A program made the translations under genes and the position numbers. The notes beneath the pieces were generated by a model. That model was not told where the DNA came from, made no database searches, and saw only the letters and a list, made by a program, of their open reading frames with translations. A stretch of 64,000 nt of DNA from Anadara kagoshimensis (lineage: Eukaryota; Mollusca; Bivalvia; Arcoida; Arcidae): contig CM037864.1 of assembly GCA_021292105.1 (NCBI GenBank), forward strand, positions 9,042,635 through 9,106,634. The letters run 5' to 3'. Numbering within the stretch: the stretch's first letter is position 1; the number at the start of each line of letters is the position of its first letter. Positions 35,965-46,600 of this stretch are shown here, piece by piece.

Positions 35965-36330
35965 TAACGCACACAAAACAAAATTCCAAGCACAGTGAAA
36001 AAACTTTAAAGCTGAAAATTAGGTGGAACACGTGAACTTCCACCAGGGAAGTGAGGCCGGGTGCTCCGAAAGAGTAAGCACCTCCTGTTTAGCTAGCTTC
36101 ACGCCGTACCAACACGTGTGTAATCAAAATCGGGAATGAAACTGAGGAACATGGAGCTATGAGACTTCAAATATATCCAGGGTAATGTTGGATACAGAGA
36201 CGCCGATAATGTACTTGTCAACCATATTGTGATGACGACCATAAAACTTTTTGAGGCCCTTGATAAGCCTAGGGCCGTCGATATCCTTGCGTCAACTTAT
36301 TTATTTCACGGTAAAGTTACTGCAGAGTGG
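35965..36330 (+). repeat. R1 copy directly upstream of p47
   Basis: CACGTGAACTTCCACCAGG, GTAAGCACCTCCTGTTTAGC, TCAAATATATCCAGGGTAA, GTGATGACGACCATAAAAC and CTTGATAAGCCTAGG are present in order. It begins about 110 bp before the p47 start codon and so may overlap its promoter. Confidence 0.8.
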
Positions 36331-36339
36331 GTCCTCATT

Positions 36340-37390
36340 TTTATTCATTGGACGCCAACTGGTAGTTAGCATAATGTGTTATCAATTTTATGAAAAACGA
36401 ATATTGGTGCAACAACATGTGGCCAACCACGTGTAAAACTTTGGAAACCACAATGGAAAATAAAGTGAAATTAACATTAACTTATGGCGGGGAAATCACT
36501 GGACCTTAACAACAACACTTGATTTTTTTTGCATGAAAACTATGTGGGAAAACGTATGGAAACCACCATGGAAATATATTTGAAATACAATGTATACAGA
36601 ATCGTGATTTCAATCACACGGAAAGCGTATGTTTTCCTTATAACTACATTTTCCTTTGCATGGTCATGATGCATTTTGCAATATGGAAATGCATATACAG
36701 TACAGCCTTGTCGAAAGCCAAAATGTAACATTGAGCTAACAAAAAGGAATCGAAGCTAGACTGTCGAGTGACCGAGATATGGATTGCAAGTAGCAGAAAG
36801 GCTTCCGAGGGTTAGATAGCACCTGCCAAAACGTTTGCGAGATATAGCTAAGAGGGGACCTTGAGGAACTACCTATTCGGCACTCGTTCGCTAGCTTAGC
36901 GTTAAAATTGAGATAGGTGGGTACATGTATACTACTGATATACAAATGTACACATATTCTGCCCATTTAGTTTTATATGACGACATTTTTTCCATTACAA
37001 ACTTAGGTGTACCATATGATAAAATTTACGATTCCAGAGCAAACCAACTAGCGACATAAAATTTTATCGTTTTTTTTTTATAAATGACACTAACATCAAT
37101 TTTCAATAACAATTTATTTTTTTTTATTTTTATTTTTCTGGCCTAGAAAGTTGGCCTTATGCAATAAACCTTAAATCAAACACAACAAGAAAAATAATAA
37201 AGTAACAATGATATTTTGGATTCGTAAAACCGATTCTGGAGAAGAGCGACTTTGAGAAGTGAACTCGAGGCTGAACCGAACATCGCACAGATAAGGAACT
37301 TGCATACACTAGATGAAAGACGCATTCCTATTGGTTCTATTAGATAGATATAGGCGAACTCTTTATTCCCGCTTTTGTTTCCACAAAAGT
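36340..37390. other. No gene recognised
   Basis: A short inverted segment (GGAAACCACAATGG at 36443 and GGAAACCACCATGG at 36558 are direct copies) and T-rich tracts near 37070-37135. Nothing else. Confidence 0.4.
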
Positions 37391-37394
37391 TATA

Positions 37395-37560
37395 GTAGAT
37401 GACAATTCTATTTTTACATCCATGGACTTTTGGATTTTCCAGATAAAAGAGACTAGTAGTACATGGCGATTTTATTTTTACATCCATGAAATGTTTGATT
37501 TTCCAGGTAGTAGATGGTGATTCTCTTTTTACATTCATGGAATTTTGGATTTTCCAGATA
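37395..37560. repeat. Imperfect triplication, 51-64 bp units
   Basis: TTTTTACATCCATGGA..TTTTGGATTTTCCAGATA recurs three times (GATTTTCC at 37433, 37497 and 37548). Confidence 0.75.
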
Positions 37561-37664
37561 CACGAGGTTGGTCCACTAGATGCGAACTGCCGAACTCATT
37601 CTAAATTATAAAAATGACATGTTACATTACAACGTTCTATGGGGTTGACATCCATTATATGGAT

Positions 37665-37795
37665 AATTAACAACGTTGTTGCTTTTTACATCAGCTAGAT
37701 GTTGGACCTATTCTCTTGTTCTTTGGAGTTTTCATCCTTTAATGGGTTTTAAACGTTGTTGCTTTTAACATCAGCTAGATGTTGGACCTATTCCG
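37665..37795. repeat. 80-bp tandem duplication
   Basis: CATCAGCTAGATGTTGGACC with flanking AACGTTGTTGC occurs at 37690 and 37770. The second copy overlaps the end of the candidate exon at 37788. Confidence 0.8.
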
Positions 37796-37876
37796 TTGGT
37801 TGCTTATTTGTATCACTTGCTTCTTGTTCTTTGTTAGCATCAGTATCCATTGCCTTTAGTTCCTCATCGATCAATT
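37788..37876 (-). CDS. Candidate terminal exon of an unrecognised gene
   Basis: After a TTTTTTGTAG acceptor, an open frame reads LIDEELKAMDTDANKEQEAS then DTNKQPTE and TAG. The acidic hydrophilic composition looks like a real protein C terminus. No family recognised. Its phase (one base expected from the exon before) does not fit the strongest donor of the 38743 exon, so a missing exon or a separate gene is possible. Confidence 0.35.
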
Positions 37877-38129
37877 CTACAAAAAAGTATTCAAAATTGT
37901 GAAAATGTCCATTTCCTTAGTGCTCATATCTTCCCAAATACCAATTATTATAATGAAAAAAAAATCAAATAAACCAATAGTATCCATGAATATTATAACG
38001 CTTAATTGTATCATACACAAAGTTCGACTATCAGGGTGGGTGGGTACATTGGGGTTGGTAGTCGATTTGTCTAAAGGACGCTCTTGCGCGTCTGAACGCC
38101 AATATTTGAGATTTTGAATTAAACTCAAA

Positions 38130-38240
38130 TCGTAGTGTGAGAAAGTTTGTCAGTCAGCTTACCGGAAGTCTGTTACCAGTTTCCTCCACTACCGATATCC
38201 CCGAAATAAGTGAAAGTATCGTGATGTGGCGTAAAACACC
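38130..38240 (+). mobile_element. SINE S3-like fragment
   Basis: GTGAGAAAGTTTGTCAGTCA and CAGTTTCCTCCACTACC correspond to blocks of the SINE at 63296-63543. The head is missing. Confidence 0.5.
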
Positions 38241-38269
38241 GCTGTTCAACTCAAAACATTGGTGTTCAC

Positions 38270-38450
38270 AATTGCATCACGCGATTCTCCCTAACGTTTG
38301 TGCGGAACAATTATTTCCATTGGATATGGAATCGTATCGGTTCACGTTTTCTAGTGAAAACGACATTATCCCTGGGAATAGCAAAGTAAACGTTTGCCAA
38401 AACGTCCCACGTTTAGCGGTGTTGATCACGTGATACAGCGGCGAACTCCA
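38270..38450. mobile_element. Partial TGGGGTTCG-family element
   Basis: TAACGTTTGTGCGGAAC, CATTGGATATGGAATCGT and right end ACAGCGGCGAACTCCA match 9491-9685. The left terminus is degraded. Confidence 0.65.
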
Positions 38451-38663
38451 TTCAGTCACCCTTTTGTTATTTCGGCTTGACCGTGAAGTAATCAATATAC
38501 GAGAGAAAGGCAGCATTACGATTGATCTGAAGTTGATAAGTCCTAATTTTCAATAACAGTTCCTCCAACAAAAGGAACGAAAAATTTTGAAGGGCAATAT
38601 ATCCAGCGAAATTTTGAAAATGCAAACTTGCGAGAGAAAAACGCGACGACGGATGTGGTACTT

Positions 38664-38743
38664 CCTTTTCAGATTTATCTGTTCTCCTTCGCTATCAACT
38701 TTCGTCTCTTGGCGTATTTCACTTGCAAATTTACTTCTTAATT
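38664..38743 (-). CDS. Candidate internal exon of the same possible gene
   Basis: Open frame with charged sequence LRSKFASEIRQETKVDSEGE then QINLKRK, following an AAATATAG acceptor that fits the phase left by the 39223-39316 exon. The donor is unclear (AGGAA|GTACCA is the best), so the lower coordinate is approximate. Confidence 0.3.
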
Positions 38744-38749
38744 CTATAT

Positions 38750-39220
38750 TTATGTTATATAGTTGTACAAAGTCTTGTTAGCTATACCAGTTGATTAGCC
38801 GATCATGTAGTATTTTGCGTTTTAGGAAATAATTCTGACATCTCTGTTCTAAATTAATGCATCCAATTGTTATTATCAAATAGAAGCAGTTAAAGTGAAA
38901 ACTGTATTGTTACATCAAATATTTTAATGACAATTCAAATTTTCGCTAACCATCTGGTTAAGCTAAGGGAGCCTTGGAGAACGGACCTATTAGTCTTTGG
39001 GTAAGTGAAGCGAAATCATAGAGCGAAGTTGCGATGGCGATAAATTGTGTTAACACTAAAATTGTGAAAACGTGATTGCAAAGGAGTGAAGTTACTGGGC
39101 ACTATCGGTTTAGCTTATGATCCATTTGGATTAGCCGCCTTACGATACTTTGCATTTATGTCACAGGAAAGATGGAAATATTCACGGAAATTAGCCTCGG
39201 ATTATATGTGAATTTGTTTT
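38750..39220. other. No feature recognised between candidate exons
   Basis: AT-rich non-coding sequence without repeats or ORFs of note. Confidence 0.4.
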
Positions 39221-39222
39221 AC

Positions 39223-39316
39223 CATTTATTTCTCTTTCGCTCAAACTTGCTTTTTCATCGGAACTTTTCTCTCGTTCGGTCTTCAAACAAAATATCTTTC
39301 TTAGCACATCGGCGAC
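39223..39316 (-). CDS. Candidate internal exon of the same possible gene
   Basis: Strong acceptor TTTTTTTCTTTCAG and donor ATG|GTAAAA bound 94 nt reading VADVLRKIFCLKTEREKSSD then EKASLSEREIN. Charged, helix-like. No known family recognised. Confidence 0.4.
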
Positions 39317-39373
39317 CTGAAAGAAAAAAAGAATAGAAAAACATAATTCTTCATCGACCTGGGATCAATAGTT

Positions 39374-39554
39374 GGTTGGTTGGTTGAATGTTGCTTAACG
39401 TCGCATCAGCAATTTTTCAGCTATTCGCGACAAGAACTATTTTATTAATCTCTATGGATTAATCTATGAACAATTTTGTGTATGCATGTGAAGTGCGTTG
39501 AGAGACCCTGTATTTGAAGACTGACGTCTTATCAATTAGGCCACCGCGGCCTCA
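39374..39554 (-). mobile_element. Internally deleted SINE S1 with 13-bp target duplication
   Basis: On the minus strand: the head GAGGCCGCGGTGGCCTAAT and GACGTCAGTCTTCAAATAC, then directly the tail CTTCACATGCATACACAA and a CCAACCAACC end. The B box and central domain (about 200 bp) are missing. Flanked by perfect GGGATCAATAGTT (39361-39373 and 39555-39567). Confidence 0.9.
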
Positions 39555-39835
39555 GGGATCAATAGTTACATGATCTCTAAATGCCGGTTTTAGAACTGAA
39601 GAACTTTGATGGAAAAAGAACTAAAAAGTTCTAATATAATGTAAAAATGACTAGACGCTCCTAGCCTTCCAAGTTTAGCTGTATTATAAGCGAAATATAA
39701 TTATAAATCTGGACACCTTCATATAACAAACTGTAGGTAAGACAAATTCAAATCACAGTTAATTTTTACAATAAAACGAATGCATATTGCAAACGTAAAT
39801 AAGAAAAGAAATAAGATATTTGGAACAAAGTGTAG

Positions 39836-39910
39836 CAGTATGGGTAGCTCAGTGGTAGATCACTGGTCTATAGTGCGGGAGGTTCCGACTTCGATCCCCG
39901 AGTATCGGGG
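39836..39910 (+). mobile_element. tRNA-like SINE head
   Basis: GGGTAGCTCAGTGGTAGA (A box) and TTCCGACTTCGATCCCCGAG (B-box region) with tRNA spacing. The ends do not form an acceptor stem, so this is a tRNA-derived element, not a tRNA gene. Confidence 0.55.
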
Positions 39911-40138
39911 ATTAACAAGATGTAAAACGAGTTAGAAATAACGATAATAATGGTAGACATTGGCTATTTTACAACGTTAAATGTATAAGTTCAACAAATA
40001 ATAAACTGTATGCAACACTCCAACAGGAAAAGAAATATTGCAACGGTCAAACATCCTCTCGACTTTGAAACTTTTGCAAATACTAATATGGCTATGTACG
40101 AATTTACGAGTTTTGCAAACACTAGTGTGGCTATGTAC

Positions 40139-40174
40139 TGTTTTGAGTCCAATCTGCCACTTTTCGAGCTCGAT
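40139..40174 (-). CDS. Candidate short exon of the same possible gene
   Basis: The acceptor TTTTACTTTATCAG precedes IELEKWQIGLKT; a GTACAT donor would end it in phase 0. The sequence just downstream is a 33-bp duplication (ACATAGCCAYAYTAGTRTTT), so the end is uncertain. Confidence 0.3.
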
Positions 40175-40288
40175 CTGATAAAGTAAAACGAATTTACTCA
40201 ATTCAAAACATCGTTTATAATTGGCTCAGTCCAAATAAGCAACCCTCGAAAAATAAAGTCATCATCAACATTATTATTATTTACCCAC

Positions 40289-40306
40289 CTTACAACATCC
40301 ACACAT
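40289..40306 (-). CDS. Candidate first coding exon (MCGCCK)
   Basis: ATG TGT GGA TGT TGT AAG runs into a strong donor AAG|GTGGGT in phase 0, compatible with 40174-40139 and then 39316-39223. The Cys-rich N terminus would suit lipid anchoring if real. Supported by two CRE sites 60-90 bp upstream. Confidence 0.3.
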
Positions 40307-40365
40307 TCTTACATGCTATCGTGCAACCCGTTTGCAATGGTTTTGGTTTCCAGGGTCTAATATTA

Positions 40366-40394
40366 TGACGTCATCGTCATACCCAATGACGTCA
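40366..40394. promoter_or_regulatory. Two perfect CRE palindromes (TGACGTCA)
   Basis: TGACGTCA at 40366-40373 and 40387-40394, 21 bp (two helix turns) apart, just upstream of the candidate minus-strand start. CREs bind CREB/ATF proteins and are common in TATA-less promoters. Confidence 0.5.
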
Positions 40395-40723
40395 TAGATA
40401 AAAAATTAATGTTCGCCGATAGAGGTCGCACAATTAGTACATAGAGGGGGGGAAATATTGTGTCTAACACCAGGACCTTTTCGACACAGTCATGGCGCAC
40501 TACCGATTCTGCTGTCTTGATTTTGAATGCACCATTTTAATAAAACATGACACTGCTACTCTGCTAAACTCAATCACTTAATACCATTTTGTCATCTAGT
40601 GATTGTTTAAAGTAGTTCATTTTAAAACAGTGGTTACAGTGTTTTTGAATGTCTGTTTTTCTTATCACTCGTGTGTTTGTTTTTATTAGCCGCAATTTTA
40701 ATTGTTGGCTATTGTCGGGTACA

Positions 40724-42920
40724 TTTTTAGCTCACCTGACCGAAGGTCATGTGAGCTTATGGCATAGCGCAGCGTGTGTATGTGCGTGTGTGCGTGTGTG
40801 CGTGCGTGTGTGCGTGCGTGCGTGCGTCGTTAACACCTATTTTTGACTTCTCCTCTGAAACTACTGGACAGTTTTTAATGAAACTTTGTCAGAAGTATAT
40901 ATGGGCCGGTGCAATTCAGATTTGTTCGTGGCGTTGTCATGGCTACCATAACTAGGTCAAGGTGACCTAGGGGTGCAAAAATCTTAAAAATCTTCTTCTC
41001 CAAAATTACTGATTGGAGAAAAAAACTGATGTGATATTTGGCTTCTCTAGGGTCTTAAGCCTATAGTTTGTTCATTTTGTAAAATTCGGATAAAAAATAG
41101 GTTACGCGTTTTTGCGTTTAATTTTGAAAAAATCGTAAAATAGCTTCAAATTGTTATAACTTGACTATTTGACCAGATAATGACATGGGGTTTGCGGTTT
41201 TGACATCTTCTTGTTAGTATCTTCAAAATGAGGTCAAGGTCAATTGTGAAGGTCGTGACCTAATTTTTTTTACCTCTGATTCTAATTATTATCTCGAAAA
41301 CTATAAACTTTTTGTATAGTCATGTAAATTAGAATGTTGTAGGTATCGATACAACGATCATTTTGATGTATAGAAAAAGGTCATGGGTTCAAAGGTCAAG
41401 GTCACAGATGGGAAACAATACTGAAATGGTTAATTATCTCGAAAACTATAAACATTTTGTACAGGCATGTATATTAGAATGTTGTAGGTATTGATACAAC
41501 GATCATTTTGATGTATAGAAAAAGGTCATGGGTTTAAAGGTGAAGGTCACAGATGCGAAACAATACCGAGATGGTTAATTATCTCGAAAACTATAAACAT
41601 TTTGTACAGGCATGTATATTAGAATGTTGTAGGTATTGATACAACGATCATTTTGATGTATAGAAAAAGGTCATGGGTTTAAAGGTGAAGGTCACAGATG
41701 CGAAACAATACTGAAATGGTTAATTATCTCGAAAACTATAAACATTTTGTGTAGGCATGTATATTAGAATGTTGTAGGTATTGATACAACGATCATTTTG
41801 ATGTATAGATTAAGGTCATGGGTTCAAAGGTCAAGGTCACAGATGCGAAACAATACCGAAATTTTTAATGATCTTGAAAACTATAAACTTTTTGTATAGG
41901 CATGTATATTAGAATGTTGTAGGTATTGATACAACAATCATTTTGATGTATAGAAAAAGGTCATGGGTTCAAAGGTCAAGGTCACAGATGCGAAACAATA
42001 CCGAAATTTTTAATGATCTTGAAAACTATAAACTTTTTGTATAGGCATGTATATTAGAATGTTGTAGGTATTGATACAACAATCATTTTGATGTATAGAA
42101 AAAGGTCATGGGTTCAAAGGTCAAGGTCACAGATGCGAAACAATACCGAAATGGTTAATTATCTTGAAAACTATAAACTTTTTGTATAGGCATGTATATT
42201 AGAATGTTGTAGGTATTGATACAACAATCATTTTGATGTATAGAAAAAGGTCATGGGTTCAAAGGTCAAGGTCACAGATGCAAAACAATACCGAAATGGT
42301 TAATTATCTTGAAAACTATAAACTTTTTGTATAGACATGTATATTAGAATGTTGTAGGTATTGATACAACAATCATTTTGATGTATAGAAAAAGATCATG
42401 GGTTCAAAGGTCAAGGTCACAGATGCGAAACAATACCGAAATGGTTAATTATCTCGAAAACTATAAACTTTTTGTATAAGCATGTATATTAGAATGTTGT
42501 AGGTATTGATACAACAATCATTTTGATGTATGGAAAAAGGTTTATGGGTTCAAAGGTCAAGGTCACAGATGCGAAACAATACCGAAATGGTTAATTATCT
42601 TGAAAACTATAAACTTTTTGTATAGGCATGTATATTAGAATGTTGTAGGTATTGATACAACGATCATTTTGATGTATAGAAAAAGGTCATGGGTTCAGAG
42701 GTCAAGGTCACAGATATGAAACAATACTGAAATGGTTAATTATCTTGAAAACTATTAACTTTTTGTATAGGCATGTATACTAGAATGTTGTAGGTATTGA
42801 TACAACGGTTATCATGATGTAAAAAAAGTTGTTGGGGTTTAGTATTTATGTTTTCTTTAAATCTATCAGCTAGCCATTAGTTATCAGGTGAGCGTATCAG
42901 GCCCATGGGCCTCTTGTTTG
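40724..42920. mobile_element. Pearl-like/Helitron-like element with internal tandem array
   Basis: The left flank is TAGCTCACCTGACCGAAGG followed by a GTGTGC-rich microsatellite (40772-40830). The right flank is TCAGGTGAGCGTATCAGGCC then CATGGGCCTCTTG. Between them is a 145-bp satellite. The same GCTCACCTGAG / AAGAGGCC end occurs at 29149 and 29407. A tandem core between conserved flanks is known for bivalve pearl elements and related Helitron-type elements; the assignment is by architecture only. Confidence 0.6.
41240..42830. repeat. Satellite array, 145-bp period, about 11 copies
   Basis: GGTCATGGGTTCAAAGGTCA recurs at 41379, 41524, 41669, 41814, 41959, 42104, 42249, 42394 and onward at 145-bp steps. 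Copies are highly alike in the centre and drift at both edges. No reading frame spans units. Confidence 0.95.
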
Positions 42921-42924
42921 TGTA

Positions 42925-43440
42925 TTCATTGTGTATTAGAGCACATGGAGACATGGTATGGAAAGAAATGCCGTGTGTCCACAAGGGTGCCCCTATGAAA
43001 TCTTTCACTTGGCACAGGAAATCAAATCCAGTGGAAAGCATTTAGGAGGAGAACCCTAATCATTGGGACACTATGCACCAAGTTTTAAAATTTGTTTAAA
43101 TTTTGTGTGTTGATAATTTTGACAAATTTTGTTATTTTTGACACCATTTAAGTGATTTAAGATAATTTAACGTCTAAGGCAACACAGCAATCTTTCTGTC
43201 TGTAAACTGATTTGAAAACTTTATCATTAAACTTGACACACAAAGATAGCAAAGCTCTTATCTATTACCGGGGTGAAATATTGAGGTCATGTTATACTTA
43301 TCAAAACTACTGAAATTTACATAAAATTATACAAGCCTGCATTTTTATTTTTTAAATATAACTCACGAAACTTTTGTTTAAAAAAGAAATATTGTCCATG
43401 ATGTTTAAAAATCGATTTGTGTTAAAATTTATAAAACGTG
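42925..43440. other. Intergenic, nothing recognised
   Basis: AT-rich sequence between the satellite element and the AKR promoter. Confidence 0.4.
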
Positions 43441-43481
43441 TATAAATATTAAACCGCCGTAGATAGTACATTGCACATTTT

Positions 43482-43507
43482 ATGCAAATTACCCAGGTTA
43501 AAGGTCA
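43482..43507 (+). promoter_or_regulatory. Octamer and DR1 nuclear-receptor-like site upstream of AKR
   Basis: ATGCAAAT at 43482-43489 and AGGTTA-A-AGGTCA (direct repeat, 1-bp spacer) at 43495-43507, 64 bp before the start codon. DR1 is the known site of HNF4/RXR-type receptors. Prediction only. Confidence 0.35.
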
Positions 43508-43570
43508 ACAGCTTCTTATCCCCAGAACTCCCATAGTTTGTATGTGCATTGCTGTAGAAACCTGTGCAAA

Positions 43571-43663
43571 ATGTCGAAAAAAGTAGAGAAAGCGTTGGAC
43601 ATGCCTAGTGGCAAAAAGTACCCTGTAGTTGGGCTGGGGACATTTACTATTTGGAATGCTACG
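43571..43663 (+). CDS. AKR exon 1 (start codon)
   Basis: 31 codons, [20 protein letters not shown] then [11 protein letters not shown], donor ACG|GTAAGA, phase 0. The N terminus is about ten residues longer than aldose reductase. Confidence 0.94.
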
Positions 43664-46600
43664 GTAAGATCATGTTGTATAGTTCAGTTAGGTTATCGGT
43701 GAAAAAACAATATTTTTCGTTATCTTTTTTTCCGTTTTATAAGCATGTTATAGTTTGTAGTTTATATAACAAGGATTTTTGCGGGGCTTAATGGTGTTAC
43801 ACAGGGTGAACAAAAAATTGACAACATTTTTTTCAAATTCTGTCTGGTTTACGCCCATCTTTTTGCAACCACCTCGCTATGAATGCGCGCGGCATTTTGA
43901 ATGTTTTGAACCAAGACACTGTGTTCTTTTCGTCAGCTTTCAAGAGTATAACACAAGGTTTATTTTGGGGCATAATGATGTAACACAGGATCACCAGGAA
44001 ATTGACAACAATTTTTCAAATTTTGTTTGTTTACCGCCTCTCTCTGAATGCGCGCGGTATTCTGAATTTTTAACCAAGACACGATATTCTTTTTGTTATC
44101 TTTCAAGATTTCCGTTTTACAAGCATGTTTTACCACAACGTTTATTTAACACGTGGCAAAGACATTGATACATCTAGATAATATTCAAATTGCACTTATA
44201 GTCTGTAGCAAAAGCAATAATTTGATTACTTGTTAACGCACATAGTTTGCAACAAAAGCAAAAAACCTCACGATTTTTTGTTTGGACAATTTACATAGTT
44301 TGCAACAACTTTTCGATCCTCAATTTGCACAATTTATTTACTGATAGCTTGCGACAATACAAAAGCAATAACCATATAACCTCCAATTTGAACGTTGCAC
44401 TTAGGTTACAGCAAAAGCAACCAGCTTATGATCTCCAATTATAACTGCAACCTTAGTTTGCAACAATGGGGTTCGCCGCTGTACCACGGGATACCTTTTA
44501 ACATGTCTGCAAAACGCTTGTTTCCAATGGACATGGAATCGCACAATATGGCATTTTCCCGTAAAAACGACGTTCAGTCGGAACGCCAACCCCGTCGGCG
44601 TAGGGATTCATTAAAATTTGTGAATTTGCAAATGTGATGTAAAATTTGTCAAAAAATGGCGAACCTTTGAACGACACAAAATGAGGAACTGTGTTGAATG
44701 TATTACAGATTACCATAGATTGGGATGCATAATAAAAAATTCAGAATATTTGAAAACCCACAAAATCTATTTTTTATAATTCCGGTTACAGTTTAATTTC
44801 GTAATTTATAGTGAAACGTGAACCACAGGCTAAAACTCAAAATGTTATCCGTCACAAGATTCCTTCCCATTTCTCACACAGCTCGTGCTCAGAAACAATA
44901 TTTATACCAAATGAAAGACCTTTTTACAAGGTACAATTCCATATATAATACATAAATAATTTCCTGTACACAAAAAACGTCCAAGTTTTAAATGCGAAAA
45001 AAACGCCGCCGTCAATCCGGAATCTTGGATGGGGTCGGTCCATTTTCCGTCTAATTTGACCTAGAAAGTTTGTTAGTACTGCTTCCTAACTATGTTCTAT
45101 ATAGTTGGACACACAGAAGACGCAGAATGGTATTTACGGCTGAAATAAAGTAAGTTTTGGCGATTATTAGCATCTATTTCGTCAGATTTCTCAAGATTTA
45201 TGCCGAATTTTAGGACCTACTTTCAGTCTCCATATTAAATTTGGCCATATGCCGCTTCGATCGTTCATTTCACAAATCTGAATTTCACAGGCCAATCTCG
45301 TACACAAATATTGTGTTGGTTGACCTCTTACGGTGTATATTAAGTATCAGTGAATTGGTGGTACACTTGAAAACATGCGCAACCGTTTATTAAGCGTGTG
45401 CGAGTTATAGGCCTAGGACTAGGATGCCAAAATGGCTTGTCATGTTTTCTGTAACTTTTGCCTTGAAATTTATCATTATATGGTCTCAATATAATCACTC
45501 AGCCTGTGCCTTTCTGAAGATAGGCACAGCTCCCCATATCTGTTAAAAAAACAGTGTCATTGCATGTCAACACACACACACACACCATAGCATAGCTGAT
45601 AGGCCTAATGAAATTTAGAAATGTGCAACAGATATGGTTTTCAGTTGTTCTAAGCTTTAGTACTTGGTGTTGTTAAGAAATTATAAACACCATATGGAAC
45701 TACATTTGATAAAAACTTTTTGCTGAATGAGGCATTATCTTTGGCAGAAAATTAAATGCCAATTTGGTTTTATGTTTTACAATGCAGTTTCATGTCCAAA
45801 GTGTAAGTAGAACAAATTGTGCAAAATAGCAAGAACCAAGCTGAAACTCAATAAGAAGATTAGGTTTCACACCAGTAGTGTCAAAACAAAACAGTGCAAC
45901 TAGAAGGGTGGTATATAAAATCCTCATCCATATTCACTAAAAGTTTGTTTTTATAAACAATCAACACCTGAGTTATGCTAAACACAAATATCTAAAATGA
46001 AACTTGCTGCTTCCAAAATCAACAAATTAATAATCAGTCAGATTACTGGTACTGAAAATTAGTAAATTCCATTAAATGGACATGTTTATCAATTATTTTT
46101 TTAAAGTGAGCATTCTTTAAATGTATAGTGTTTGATAAACATATTTGGTTCCAGTTTTACAGTCATTCCTAAACTAAGATTTTCCTTAATTGAAATCTGA
46201 CAACTTTTGAAACAATTTTATGCAACTGAAAATACAGTTTCAACAAAATTCAATATAAATGTAAACAAATCCTCAAGAATGGTCTTAAAAATGTCCCCTT
46301 AAATTTATGAACATCTTGAATACAGAAAAAAAGTATTCAGCTTTCAAATTTGCTAAATTCAAGTTGAGGAAAATCTCAAATAAGGAATGAATGTTAAACT
46401 GGAGTCAGCAGTCTTAAGACCATCACTTTTACAGAATATTCATATCTAAAGGCACAGTACCAGGCAATAATAACCACTACCATTTCTCAGGTCTTTGTGT
46501 TCAAACCCATAACCCATTTACAGAATAAATCCTCTCCCAAAGGAGCTACTCTAACTGGACAGGCTGTAATGTGTCACAAAATACCAGCATATATGTATTT

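Noticed and set aside
36736-37538. Minus-strand ORFs of 76 and 120 aa
   Set aside because: The longer one reads through the 51-64 bp triplication; no acceptor/donor pair or family resemblance.
39836-39910. tRNA gene on the plus strand
   Set aside because: A and B boxes are present but no acceptor stem forms; similar downstream sequence to SINEs.
43779-44168. 129-aa plus-strand ORF in AKR intron 1
   Set aside because: Lies over a 184-bp tandem duplication whose two copies differ by indels; no coding-like conservation between the copies.
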